64,000 nt of DNA from an uncultured Rhodoferax sp. (GTDB lineage Bacteria > Pseudomonadota > Gammaproteobacteria > Burkholderiales > Burkholderiaceae_C). Every line of letters starts with the position of its first letter. Position 1 is the stretch's first letter. The notes below the pieces were generated by a model. That model did no database searches. It was not told the origin of the DNA and worked only from the letters and a program-made list of their open reading frames with translations. This document shows, piece by piece, positions 7,560 through 15,777 of the stretch. The stretch spans positions 1-64,000 of the forward strand of contig NZ_CAMIHB010000003.1 of the NCBI RefSeq assembly GCF_946221635.1, given 5' to 3'. The position numbers and the translations under genes are program-made.

Positions 7560-9398
7560 TCAAGCGTTTTTCGGAATGAAGCCTTGACGCCCATGAGACG
7601 CGCCCGTGAACCTGATGATGTTTGCGTCTACACCAAGGTCCGAAGGCGGGTCTTCGTTCTCGAAAATGATCACTTGGGAAGCACGGAAATCTTCTGCAAT
7701 CGACCGATAGAACGCGTCTTTCACATCGTGCGAGAAGCCGCCTTCGTCCGTATCAGGCTCACGGTAAACCACAAGGGGAGAATCAATCAGTGCAAAACCC
7801 GGATGCGGCTTTTCGGCTTTAACGCAGAAATTGAGCAATGCCAGATTGAAAGCCGCATGGGCAATTGCACGAACACCTTTGCCATGGCTGGCTCGCGTCC
7901 GACCAGAGATCACGATGTCTTGATCACTCTCGCTGAAGGTGACTCGGTCAAGGCCTGGAAAATGCCAGGCACGCAACAACGATTCGACCTCCTGGCTGAA
8001 CGCCTCGGCTTCATCAGAGCGCACACGGGCTGACTCAAGTTCCGCCCCCTTCCCAGAAGCAGCAAGCCCAAGCTCCCCCAACAGTCCCTGAAGTTCATTC
8101 ACACGGCCATGCAGTTCGAGGGCACGTCGATAAGTGTCGCGACGCGTCTGGCTCTCACGCAATCGCTGCAAGGCAAGTTCAACGCGGGGTTTCAGCATTT
8201 CAGAGAGCTGCGTTGCCACAGTGTGAATCCGCTCCTTTGCCTCCAAGGTCAGCCCTTCAAGTTTCGCAATCTCGTGGTCGTTGTCGGATCGCGTCAGATG
8301 CAAATCTGAGATCAGCAATCTAATCTTGGCAGCCTCGGCAAGGCAGGACTGCGCCACGTCCTCCGGTGCCGCAGAAGCCTTCTGATGATCATGTTCTTGA
8401 TGCTCCGCTGCCGCACCGCAAACCGGGCACCGCTCTTCACTCATTTGGCCCAGGCGCGTTCCAGCTTCTGCAATGCTTTCAAGGCGGCGGAGATCCGATA
8501 GGTATTGCTGCTCCAGCAGAGCGAATCTGCGCTGCAACTCTCGCAACACACCCGATCGGGACTCAAGTTGACGAAGCGCATTTAACTCGGCGCGGCGCTT
8601 GCCCTCAAGTTGTGCTGCACTCTGCTGCTCAACAGCCAGTTCCTTTTGGGCTGCTTCAAACAGCGTCTCGATCTCGGCTAACTGGCCTTGCCAAGCTTGC
8701 ACGTCGCCAGGCAACTGCATCTCAGCCATCCGCCCTTTAGTTTGATTCAGCAACAAGTCCAGCATCTCAATTTTCCCAGCTTGCCTGCCTTTCGCAACCT
8801 TGGGGTCTTCACTGGAGATCAATGAACTGTCATCAACGCCCGTCAGAAGCAAACGAAAAACGGCACTCTCCGCTGTGCCAGTTGTGTACTGTCCGGTGAG
8901 AATGGGGGACGTCTTACTGATAACGGTCTCTTCATCTACAAGCACCAGCCGAGCCAAATCTCGAAAGCTGACATCACGGGTTTTGCCCTGCTTGTTCGTT
9001 CGGACTTTCTTTTCCGCCAGCCCTGCCAAACCGAGCAAGTATTTGGATACAGAATCCTGGGCGGCAGCACTGTGCTTTGCAGAAAGCTGTTGATCCGCCT
9101 TCCCCGCGCTGACCAGCTTGAAGTCGCCGCCTCGGATCGAACGCTCCAAGACAACCTCGTCATCATCAACTGACACGTTCAAGGAGAGCCGCACAGTCTC
9201 ATACTGGGCTGCCTCAGGTATAGACTCCGGCACATCCTTTCCGCCCAGCATGTAGTCGATGCACTGCACGATGAACGTTTTGCCCGTATCAGATGGGCCC
9301 GATACAACGTTCAGGCCTTCTCGGAACTGCATTTCGGCGTTCGGCACGCCGCGTCCTACCAAAGTCAATCGGCGGATTTGAAATCCTGTTATTGCCAT
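7560..9398 (-). CDS. ABC-3C system ATPase, DUF3732 (Rad50/SMC-like)
   Basis: A 612-residue SMC/Rad50-like ABC ATPase of the DUF3732 family, the motor of ABC-three-component conflict systems. Walker A GPSDTGKT is at residues 34–41. Long coiled-coil arms (about 205–320 and 345–475) surround a zinc-hook-like CPVC at 324–327, followed by a His-rich stretch. A signature-like SHGKGVRAIA is at 504–513 and Walker B-like FALIDSPL at 535–542, with Ser where Glu often stands. The start at 9398 (MAITGFQIRRL) overlaps the preceding gene by 10 nt; 17 upstream codons are not family-like. In these systems the ATPase is thought to sense or scan nucleic acid and control the effector; that role is from the family, not shown here. 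Confidence 0.88.
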   Translation of the reverse strand: MAITGFQIRRLTLVGRGVPNAEMQFREGLNVVSGPSDTGKTFIVQCIDYMLGGKDVPESIPEAAQYETVRLSLNVSVDDDEVVLERSIRGGDFKLVSAGKADQQLSAKHSAAAQDSVSKYLLGLAGLAEKKVRTNKQGKTRDVSFRDLARLVLVDEETVISKTSPILTGQYTTGTAESAVFRLLLTGVDDSSLISSEDPKVAKGRQAGKIEMLDLLLNQTKGRMAEMQLPGDVQAWQGQLAEIETLFEAAQKELAVEQQSAAQLEGKRRAELNALRQLESRSGVLRELQRRFALLEQQYLSDLRRLESIAEAGTRLGQMSEERCPVCGAAAEHQEHDHQKASAAPEDVAQSCLAEAAKIRLLISDLHLTRSDNDHEIAKLEGLTLEAKERIHTVATQLSEMLKPRVELALQRLRESQTRRDTYRRALELHGRVNELQGLLGELGLAASGKGAELESARVRSDEAEAFSQEVESLLRAWHFPGLDRVTFSESDQDIVISGRTRASHGKGVRAIAHAAFNLALLNFCVKAEKPHPGFALIDSPLVVYREPDTDEGGFSHDVKDAFYRSIAEDFRASQVIIFENEDPPSDLGVDANIIRFTGASHGRQGFIPKNA

Positions 9399-9904
9399 TC
9401 GGCGTCCTCCACTTTCAGCACAGACTCCATGGTGAACTCTGCACCCCACTCACCGACCTGTGAATTGGCAATCTTCAAAAGCTCTCCGTCTGTGACTTCA
9501 CCGAATAACGACACTAGCCAGACAGCCCTCTCTCGAAGCTCGGCGACATAGTCCGAGGACAACGCATCGAGGAAACTAGCGGTTCGCTCCGTCGCTGTGA
9601 ACATCACGCCTGTCTCTGTGTAATGACGCTCCAACAGGCCTCGACTCTGGTAGAGCATCAACCCTTGTTCCAGTGCGGCGCGGCGCACCAATAGCTCGCC
9701 ACCTCGATGTGGTGTCTTTGGATGCAGACCCGGCGGACCACCCGGCATGTCATCGGAGTGCACGAGCAAGTAGTCCGAGACCACCAGCCTTTGAAGCGAA
9801 TACGGAATAGGGAAAGCTTCGCTCAACAGCGACAGAGCGCGGAGACCAATCTCAATCGGTCCATTGAATGGCGGTGACACCTTCGTGTCGGGTGACTCGA
9901 TCAT
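9389..9904 (-). CDS. ABC-3C system middle component (MC2-like)
   Basis: A 171-residue protein matching the middle component type 2 of ABC-three-component systems: PPFNGPIEIGLRAL near the start, then LQRLVVSDYLLVHS, PHRGGELLVRR and a C-terminal helical part. These small, mostly helical proteins bridge the ATPase and the effector. ATG 9904 overlaps the effector's stop as ATGA, which favours it over the GTG at 9913. The stop overlaps the ATPase start, so three genes are translationally coupled. Confidence 0.85.
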   Translation of the reverse strand: MIESPDTKVSPPFNGPIEIGLRALSLLSEAFPIPYSLQRLVVSDYLLVHSDDMPGGPPGLHPKTPHRGGELLVRRAALEQGLMLYQSRGLLERHYTETGVMFTATERTASFLDALSSDYVAELRERAVWLVSLFGEVTDGELLKIANSQVGEWGAEFTMESVLKVEDAEWQ

Positions 9905-10974
9905 TTGACCCACTTGACCTTTCCGTCATTCGCGAGTTGGTGGCAGATGCCCCCTCGGTCATGGGTGGACAAGCGTTCCTTGAGTGCGTGGTCAGTAATG
10001 GGCAACAGCTTGGCAGTCTTGACCACCGACAGCACGCGCCGATATCCGTCCGAATGGGCGCCTCGGATCTCGTCCTTGATACCACCATGCAGTTCGTTTT
10101 GAAGCTCCTCGAATGCGCCAGGAGGTAAGGTGTCCCGAGAGAACGCGCGCAAGGCTTCGGCGCTATAGAACTCAAGCCGTGCGTCGTTGAAATGCTCTCT
10201 AACGTCATCATGCGGCCCCAGGTCAGCGACAGTGGGCAGAGCACACTTCAGATGATCGCCGTAGGCATCCAACAGGCTACGCACATACGTGACCTCGTGT
10301 GCCGCAACGGTTGCCGGAGGGGCTAAAACCTTTGGCCGTGCTGGTAGACCACCGCCAAACCGTGTCGCGTACCAGCGTGTCTTCGCGTGCTGGTCGATGA
10401 TGCGCAGTGGCGGCACGGCCTCGAAGATCGAGAAGTCCAACCCATCAAGATATGCGCGCAAGGTCGCATCCAGCTCAACAACAGCCGTCGAGGTGATGCC
10501 GTTCTTGCAATGCTTTTCCCAGTTATCGATCAGTTGGGACTTGAGCTTGTCAGCCTTCCGCAGCAAATTTGAAAGCTTGGTCCCGGCACCCTGTGGCGCA
10601 ACAAAAAAGTACCTGCGTGGATACGTGTACTCGTTGATGTACGTGTAGTAAACCAGCTTCCCCAACTCCACCCAAATGTCACCGGGAGCCAGGCCTGCTT
10701 TGTAGTGCTTGCACTGGTAGTTGTCCCACACCCCCGGGTCGGATTTGTCGAAGGCAATGATGTCTCGCCCCATGTCGCCAGCGCCACCGCATCGTTCGAC
10801 CGTTCCGTATTGATCACAAAGCGAATCGGCCCATTCGAGAACGAAATCCTCCCATTGGCTGTCGCTAAAAATGCGTATCCGCTCAATGGGCGGGATGGGC
10901 AAGCCTGCGGCCACCACGTCTGCTGATGCAGCCGTGCCACCCGCTGGTGTTGGCAATGGGCTGGACGAAATCAT
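9901..10974 (-). CDS. ABC-3C effector: restriction-endonuclease-like head plus ABC-3C C-terminal domain
   Basis: A 357-residue protein. Residues about 35–130 look like a PD-(D/E)XK nuclease of the Mrr-like kind: Glu42 in the first helix, Asp71 in GDMGRD, then Gln87-x-Lys89 in YQCKHYK. Residues 190–357 correspond to the C-terminal domain that links effectors to ABC-3C modules. Predicted role: DNA cleavage when unleashed by the ATPase and middle component, giving defence against phage or plasmid. The gene overlaps its upstream neighbour (ATGA at 10971–10974) and its downstream neighbour. All apparent catalytic residues are retained, so it is probably functional. Confidence 0.85.
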   Translation of the reverse strand: MISSSPLPTPAGGTAASADVVAAGLPIPPIERIRIFSDSQWEDFVLEWADSLCDQYGTVERCGGAGDMGRDIIAFDKSDPGVWDNYQCKHYKAGLAPGDIWVELGKLVYYTYINEYTYPRRYFFVAPQGAGTKLSNLLRKADKLKSQLIDNWEKHCKNGITSTAVVELDATLRAYLDGLDFSIFEAVPPLRIIDQHAKTRWYATRFGGGLPARPKVLAPPATVAAHEVTYVRSLLDAYGDHLKCALPTVADLGPHDDVREHFNDARLEFYSAEALRAFSRDTLPPGAFEELQNELHGGIKDEIRGAHSDGYRRVLSVVKTAKLLPITDHALKERLSTHDRGGICHQLANDGKVKWVK

Positions 10975-11408
10975 GACTCTTTGAACACCTTCATCACCTC
11001 ATCACCCAGGCGATTGATAACCTTCACGGCAATGCGGCCAGACTTCGGTTTGTCGAATGGGCGCGACGTGTCGCTGTTCAAGGTCGCCCATGCTTCTTCA
11101 TTGATATCGGCCTTCAGCGTGGTCTTGAGCGCACGCCACTTGTCTACTTCTTGTCGGACCGAGTTGATGACCGCAGTGTGATCGTAGGCTTGCTTCTGGG
11201 TGGACAGCTCATCCTCGAACAGCAGAGCCTCTTGCTGGGCTGTGCCTTTTTGCTTCTTGGCCTTGGGGATTGGGGTGATGAACTCGGCGCGACGGCGAGT
11301 TTCAACGTTCTGCTGAGTCGGTTGACCGGTACCGGCGAGTTCCCAATGACAGCCAGGGTACTGATAAGGCGAGTTGAGAATCGGTTTCTCAAAAAACTGG
11401 TTCGACAT
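10971..11408 (-). CDS. Collapsed remnant of a BPTD_3080-type restriction helicase gene
   Basis: A 145-residue open frame. Residues 1–95 (ILNSPYQYPGCHWEL, PTQQNVETRRRAEFITPIPK) match, from memory, the N-terminus of the large type III-like restriction enzyme family known as BPTD_3080. The last ~45 residues (WATLNSDTSRPFDKPKSGRIA, ending GDEVMKVF) resemble the C-terminal end of a restriction–modification protein. Everything between, including all helicase motifs, is missing, so the frame looks like an in-frame internal deletion. It is still open and still first in the ABC-3C operon (ATGA overlap with the effector), so it may persist as a leader cistron for translational coupling or as a small adaptor. 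Confidence 0.65.
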   Translation of the reverse strand: MSNQFFEKPILNSPYQYPGCHWELAGTGQPTQQNVETRRRAEFITPIPKAKKQKGTAQQEALLFEDELSTQKQAYDHTAVINSVRQEVDKWRALKTTLKADINEEAWATLNSDTSRPFDKPKSGRIAVKVINRLGDEVMKVFKES

Positions 11409-11616
11409 GCAAGTCCCGCTTATTATTTCTCCCTAGTCGCCACCCCCATGACAGCGACAAGCGAATTTCTTGAATTCTTTTGTAACATCTATTATGCGGT
11501 GCCGCAGAGCCCGATCAGAACGCAGTTGGCTGCCTGTGTTCATTTGGGGCTGGTGAATGCCTGCCACGCATGTCTGAGGTGGACAGGCGCTGCTGGTTCG
11601 ACGGGAGCGCATAGAC
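11409..11616. promoter_or_regulatory. Divergent control region of the defence operon and XRE gene
   Basis: This 208-bp gap separates the start of the minus-strand defence operon (11408) from the plus-strand XRE gene (11617). It must hold the operon promoter. It is AT-rich near 11456–11500, with an imperfect dyad around GAATTTCTTGAATTCTT (11463–11479). No exact promoter is claimed. Confidence 0.4.
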
Positions 11617-11970
11617 ATGCCCAACTCAAGCCGAAGGCAACTGCGGCTCCTCACGGCGGTGCAAGCAGCTTCCGGGTCTCGGCTATGGGACTTCCGCGTG
11701 GCCAAACAGTTGACGCTGGAAATACTGGCCGAACGGGCCGATCTACATGCAAACTACGTGGGGGCTGTGAAGCGTCGTGAGTGCAACCCGAGTCTGTATA
11801 GCATCTGGCAGCTGGCTCACGGCCCTGTTGATGTTGTGGGGGTTGTAGCCATGAATGTTTCTCCGGTGCATATGTTCAAAGTGATGTGCACGGCAAAGCC
11901 AGCTCAGTCGAAGACCGAGGCTCAGAACCAAGATGGGGGTGAGATTGCTCTGCTAAACCACACAGACTGA
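11617..11970 (+). CDS. XRE-family HTH protein, probably controller of the defence operon
   Basis: A 117-residue protein with a recognisable HTH at residues about 20–70: GSRLWDFRVAKQLTLEILAERADLHANYVGAVKR followed by NPSLYSIWQLA. It resembles the small controller (C) proteins of restriction–modification loci, but the third and fourth helices are poor matches (HGPVDVVGVV where AxALxV is usual), so it may be diverged. The C-terminal 40 residues are polar and unstructured. It is divergent from the defence operon, which suits a repressor or activator of it. The start at 11617 was chosen because codons before it do not resemble the family. Confidence 0.6.
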   Translation: MPNSSRRQLRLLTAVQAASGSRLWDFRVAKQLTLEILAERADLHANYVGAVKRRECNPSLYSIWQLAHGPVDVVGVVAMNVSPVHMFKVMCTAKPAQSKTEAQNQDGGEIALLNHTD

Positions 11971-12286
11971 GAAAGGCGCGCGCAGTGCCAGCCGCGAATC
12001 CATAGCATCGGTTTTTGTCGCGGTGGCTTTTTCTGCTTAACCGAGGCCGGCACCAACCAGCACGCATCGTGTTCATCACGAAACTTTGGCAGCCTGCAAT
12101 TGGAACCGAGCGCCCCCATCAGAAGCGACTGAAAAAGTCGGTCACAGCTGCTTCACACTAATTCGCACTTTTTGAGCGCCAAAAGTGCTGCTCTAAAGTC
12201 ACAGCGAGAACGGCTCTAGCTCTTGGTAGAAACGATGGTAGAAATAAATGAAAAACGGCCCCGAAGGGCCGTTTTTACTTACTTAC
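11971..12286. other. Intergenic stretch between the XRE gene and tRNA-Ser
   Basis: About 316 bases without a convincing gene. It contains a tandem GGTAGAAA pair (12224–12231 and 12236–12243) and the tRNA terminator. A plus-strand frame opening at 12236 runs through the terminator and the tRNA antisense and is spurious. If the 1–12.3 kb region is an integrated element, one attachment site should lie here or in the tRNA 3' end; no second copy of the tRNA end is visible in the window. Confidence 0.4.
12251..12276 (-). terminator. Intrinsic terminator of tRNA-Ser
   Basis: A strong hairpin (AACGGCCC / GGGCCGTT, tetraloop CGAA) flanked by A5 and T5 runs. It can work in both directions and lies 10 nt after the tRNA-Ser CCA end on the minus strand. 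Confidence 0.8.
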
Positions 12287-12376
12287 TGGCGGAGCAGGCG
12301 GGATTCGAACCCGCGGTGGGTTTTACCCCACGCACGCTTTCCAGGCGTGTGACTTAAACCGCTCATCCACCGCTCC
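12287..12376 (-). tRNA. tRNA-Ser (anticodon GGA)
   Basis: A 90-nt gene including the encoded CCA. The acceptor stem GGAGCGG pairs with CTGCTCC apart from one mismatched position. The anticodon arm reads CACGCCT-GGA-AAGCGTG, and a long variable arm (GTGGGGTAAAACCCAC) as expected for class II tRNA is followed by the T-arm GCGGGTTCGAATCCCGC. Its 3' end faces the accessory region, making it a plausible integration site. Confidence 0.95.
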
Positions 12377-12479
12377 AGAGCCTCGTATTCTAACCTGTCT
12401 TTTGGGCGCTTTTCCCCAAGCGGGCACGCCGGCATAAAAAAAGCGCTCCCAAGAGCGCATTTCAAAGGGGCTGGCCGCG

Positions 12480-12776
12480 TCAATCCGGCCGCGGATTCGA
12501 CACTTCGTCCACGGCCCCCAACACGGCTGCGCGCACCATCTGCTCCAGGTCATGCTGGATACGAGGCGACAGTTCGCGCAATTGCTCCTGCACCAAGTCC
12601 GCCACCAGCGCACGTAGCTGGTTCTCGATATGCGGGGCAATCGCCTGCATCACGCGCGCCACCATCATCTCGGTATCAATGTCCGGTGGGGCGGGTGGCT
12701 CCGGCGCCACGGGGGGCTGCACCACCTCCGTCAGCGTGGGCAGGAAACGGGGCGTAGGCTTGTTGGGGCGCGTCAT
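12480..12776 (-). CDS. Hypothetical protein downstream of holC
   Basis: A 98-residue acidic, helical protein. A Pro-rich N-terminal tail (about 35 residues) precedes an amphipathic helical region (about 35–95) without known motifs. Its ATG overlaps the holC stop as ATGA (12773–12776), so it is translationally coupled to the polymerase III chi gene. Similar small proteins follow holC in other Burkholderiales as far as I recall; function unknown. Confidence 0.7.
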   Translation of the reverse strand: MTRPNKPTPRFLPTLTEVVQPPVAPEPPAPPDIDTEMMVARVMQAIAPHIENQLRALVADLVQEQLRELSPRIQHDLEQMVRAAVLGAVDEVSNPRPD

Positions 12777-13204
12777 GCGGCCCCCTTGAGGTTCAGGTCG
12801 TGCTTCTGGATGGCAATGCCCTGCTGGGCATAGTGCTTCCAGCGGCCACGCGCCGCTACTCGGTCTTCTTCATCATGGCTCACAACCTCGATGACCCGGC
12901 CAAAATGACCATAGCCTTCCGGCACCACATCCGACAGATTCACCAACACGCTGTCCGCCGGCAAACCAGTATGCAAGCGGCTGGCCAGCACGACTGGACT
13001 GCGCGCCGCACTGGGGTCGCCATCAACGCAATGGGCTAAAAACTCGGTGGGTGATTGTGCCCAGAGCTGGCTATCGAGTCGGCGCAAGGTGTCCTGCGGC
13101 GCAAACACCACCAGGCGCGCGCCCCGGCCTACGGCCTTGCGCAGCAAGCGCCCCGCGTATTCCAGCTTGTGGGGCGCTCCAAAATGAAAGGCAACGTCGG
13201 TCAC
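12773..13204 (-). CDS. holC: DNA polymerase III subunit chi
   Basis: A 143-residue HolC protein, which in the clamp-loader complex links the psi subunit to single-strand-binding protein at the replication fork. The family pattern is clear: an N-terminal VAFHFGAPHKLEYAGRLLRKA, then LVVFAPQDTLRRLDSQLW, and later VLVNLSDVVPEGYGHFGRV. It starts with GTG at 13204, overlapping the pepA stop as GTGA. The pepA–holC order is typical of proteobacteria and indicates one transcript. Confidence 0.93.
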   Translation of the reverse strand: MTDVAFHFGAPHKLEYAGRLLRKAVGRGARLVVFAPQDTLRRLDSQLWAQSPTEFLAHCVDGDPSAARSPVVLASRLHTGLPADSVLVNLSDVVPEGYGHFGRVIEVVSHDEEDRVAARGRWKHYAQQGIAIQKHDLNLKGAA

Positions 13205-14646
13205 TTGCTCGCGGCCTGGGCCAGCAGATATTCAACCAGCAATCCCACCGGGCGCCCCGTCGCCCCCTTGGCGCCGCCGCCTTTCCAGGCGGTCCCTGCG
13301 ATATCCAGATGGGCCCAAGGGTACTTGCTGGTAAAGCGTTGCAGGAACTTGGCCGCGGTCACAGCACCGGCCGCGCGCCCGGCCACATTGGCCACGTCGG
13401 CAAAGTTCGTCTTGAGGCCGTCGGCATAGTCCTCATCAAGCGGCATGCGCCAGGCCAGGTCGGCACTGCGCTCACCGGCGGAGAGCAGCGCGTTGCCCAA
13501 GGCCTCATCGGTCGTGAACAGGCCGCTGCGCACCGCGCCCAGCGCGATCACACAGGCGCCGGTCAGGGTCGCGATGTCGACCACGGCCGTGGGCTTGAAG
13601 CGTTCGGCGTAGCTCAGCGCATCGCACAGCACCAGACGCCCTTCGGCATCGGTGTTGAGGATTTCGATGGTCTGGCCACTCATGCTGGTCACCACATCGC
13701 CGGGTTTGACGGCCCGGCCGTTGAGCAGGTTCTCGCAGGCCGGAATCAGGCCCACGACGTTGATGGCGGGCTTGAGCTGGGCCAGCGCGCGGAAAGTTCC
13801 CAGCACGCTGGCTGCGCCCGACATGTCGAACTTCATTTCATCCATCTCGGCGGCGGATTTGATGGAGATGCCACCGCTGTCAAAGGTAATGCCCTTGCCG
13901 ACGATGACCGTGGGGGCCTTGCTCTTGGCAGCGCCGTCATAGCGCAACACGATGAAGCGCAGGGGCTCGTCCGACCCCTGGGCCACGGCCATGAAAGAAC
14001 CCATGCCCAGCTTGGCCACTTCTTTCGGGCCGAGCACTTCGCAGGAAATCTTTGGCAGCTTGGCCAGCGCCTGGGCGGCCTGGCCCAGCAAAGTGGGTGT
14101 TGCGTGATTGGCGGGGCGGTTGGCCCATTCCTTGGCCAGCTCCACACCCACGACAATGCCGGCGGCCCGGTCAAAGCTGGCCGACACCTCGCTGGCGTTG
14201 CCGGCGGCAATCAGGCACTTCTGCAGGGCACGGGGCTCCGGCTTGCTCTTGGTATGGGTGTAGCTGTAGGTGGCGTCTGCCACGGCGTGCACTGCGGCAC
14301 GCACGGCCTCTTCCTGGGCCGGCGCGGCAAAGGCCACCACCAGCTTCTTGCCCAAAGACGCCTTGATGGAACCCAGCGCCGCGGTCACCGCGGCCCGCAC
14401 AGGCTTGGCCTTGCCATCGCCCACACCCAGCAGCAACAGCCGTGATGCGTTGGCCTGCGGAGCACGGTAGAGCGACACGAGCTGACCCGGCTTGGCCCCC
14501 AGATCTCCGGCCTTCACCGCCTGGGCCACGAGTTGGGACAACTCATCCTTGCCGGGCTTGAAATCCTGCTGCACCAGCAGTACCAAGGCGTCGCATTTTT
14601 CGTTGGCAAGGCCCACCAGGGTCAAAGACTTGAGTTCAAAGTTCAT
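13201..14646 (-). CDS. pepA: Leucyl aminopeptidase (M17)
   Basis: A 481-residue cytosolic M17 metallo-aminopeptidase that removes N-terminal residues from peptides using two divalent metals. The C-terminal catalytic half contains the signature NTDAEGRLVL and metal-site segments such as VGKGITFDSGG and KFDMSGAA. Length is normal for PepA. E. coli PepA also acts as a DNA-binding factor in site-specific recombination and regulation; whether this one does is unknown. It is transcribed divergently from lptF, with only 24 bp between start codons. Confidence 0.95.
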   Translation of the reverse strand: MNFELKSLTLVGLANEKCDALVLLVQQDFKPGKDELSQLVAQAVKAGDLGAKPGQLVSLYRAPQANASRLLLLGVGDGKAKPVRAAVTAALGSIKASLGKKLVVAFAAPAQEEAVRAAVHAVADATYSYTHTKSKPEPRALQKCLIAAGNASEVSASFDRAAGIVVGVELAKEWANRPANHATPTLLGQAAQALAKLPKISCEVLGPKEVAKLGMGSFMAVAQGSDEPLRFIVLRYDGAAKSKAPTVIVGKGITFDSGGISIKSAAEMDEMKFDMSGAASVLGTFRALAQLKPAINVVGLIPACENLLNGRAVKPGDVVTSMSGQTIEILNTDAEGRLVLCDALSYAERFKPTAVVDIATLTGACVIALGAVRSGLFTTDEALGNALLSAGERSADLAWRMPLDEDYADGLKTNFADVANVAGRAAGAVTAAKFLQRFTSKYPWAHLDIAGTAWKGGGAKGATGRPVGLLVEYLLAQAASK

Positions 14647-14670
14647 AATTCGTGCTTTCCTGTCGTCGCA

Positions 14671-15777
14671 ATGTTATTCCATTCCTCCATTCGCAAAGAG
14701 CTGGCACGCAGTTTCGGTGCCACCTTGGTGGTGCTGGTCACTGTGGTCATGACCATGACCCTGATCCGCACGCTGGGTGAGGCCTCGCGCGGCACCTTCA
14801 ATCCCGCGGACGTGATGATCATCATGGGCTACACGGTCCTGTCCGACATGCCCACCATCCTCTCGATGAGCCTGTTCATTGCGGTGCTCAGCGTGCTGAC
14901 GCGCATGTACCGCGACAGCGAGATGGTGATCTGGTTTGGCAGCGGACGCGGCCTGGCATCCCTGCTCACACCCTTGTTCCGCTTCGCCTGGCCGATTCTG
15001 GTGCTCATCCTGGCGCTGGCCTTCCTGATCCTGCCCTGGGCCTTTGGCCGCATCGAAGACCTGCGCTACCGCTACGACAAACGCGGTGACATCGCCCGCA
15101 TCGAACCCGGCCAGTTCCAGGAATCCGCCAGCGGTGACCGCGTCTTCTTCATCGAAAAGGACAGCCGGGGCCAGCAAACCGGCAACAACGTCTTCATTGC
15201 CACCAAGGAACTCGGCAAGGAAACCATCACCTCCGCAACGACCGGCCGGGTGGAAGTCATGGGCGACGACAAGTTCCTGGTGCTCGACAAGGGCCAGCGT
15301 CTGGAGCGCACGCCCGGCAAGGCGGACATGACGATCAGCGTGTTCGAACAATATGGGGCCCGTGTCGGTGCGGATGACCATTCCCAGCGCGACTACGCCC
15401 CGGTCCATGCGGCCAATACACTGGAACTCATCCAAAATCCCAATCCCACCAACCTGGCTGAACTGTCCTGGCGCGTGGGCCTGACGCTGGCCGCCATGAA
15501 CTTCCTGATCATCGGGCTGGCCAGCGCCGGCGCCAACCCGCGCGCGGGCAAGGCAGGCAACCTGGGCTTTGCCTTCCTCACCTTCGTGGTCTATTTCAAC
15601 CTGCTCGTGCTGGGCAAGAGCTGGATCCAGTCCGGCCAGCTCGGGTTTGGCAGCTTCCTGGTAGCGCTGCATGGCGGCGCGCTGGCACTGGGCCTGCTCT
15701 GGCTCACACGCCGGCATTTCAACTGGACGCCGCGCTTGCGCCGACGCCGTACTGGCGCGCCGGAGGCCCGTCCATGA
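14671..15777 (+). CDS. lptF: LPS export ABC transporter permease LptF
   Basis: A 368-residue inner-membrane permease of the LptB2FG complex, which extracts lipopolysaccharide from the inner membrane and passes it to LptC. The usual layout is present: three N-terminal membrane helices, a periplasmic β-jellyroll (about residues 130–260) and three C-terminal helices. The start MLFHSSIRKELARSF at 14671 is typical for the family; the frame continues upstream but into pepA antisense. lptG follows with an ATGA overlap. Confidence 0.95.
   Translation: MLFHSSIRKELARSFGATLVVLVTVVMTMTLIRTLGEASRGTFNPADVMIIMGYTVLSDMPTILSMSLFIAVLSVLTRMYRDSEMVIWFGSGRGLASLLTPLFRFAWPILVLILALAFLILPWAFGRIEDLRYRYDKRGDIARIEPGQFQESASGDRVFFIEKDSRGQQTGNNVFIATKELGKETITSATTGRVEVMGDDKFLVLDKGQRLERTPGKADMTISVFEQYGARVGADDHSQRDYAPVHAANTLELIQNPNPTNLAELSWRVGLTLAAMNFLIIGLASAGANPRAGKAGNLGFAFLTFVVYFNLLVLGKSWIQSGQLGFGSFLVALHGGALALGLLWLTRRHFNWTPRLRRRRTGAPEARP

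Noticed and set aside
12236..12360. Plus-strand frame passing through the tRNA-Ser and its terminator
   Set aside because: It translates terminator and antisense tRNA sequence; a common annotation artefact.
13051..14445. Plus-strand frame of 464 codons opposite pepA and holC
   Set aside because: Antisense to pepA with its intact signature; no family similarity of its own.
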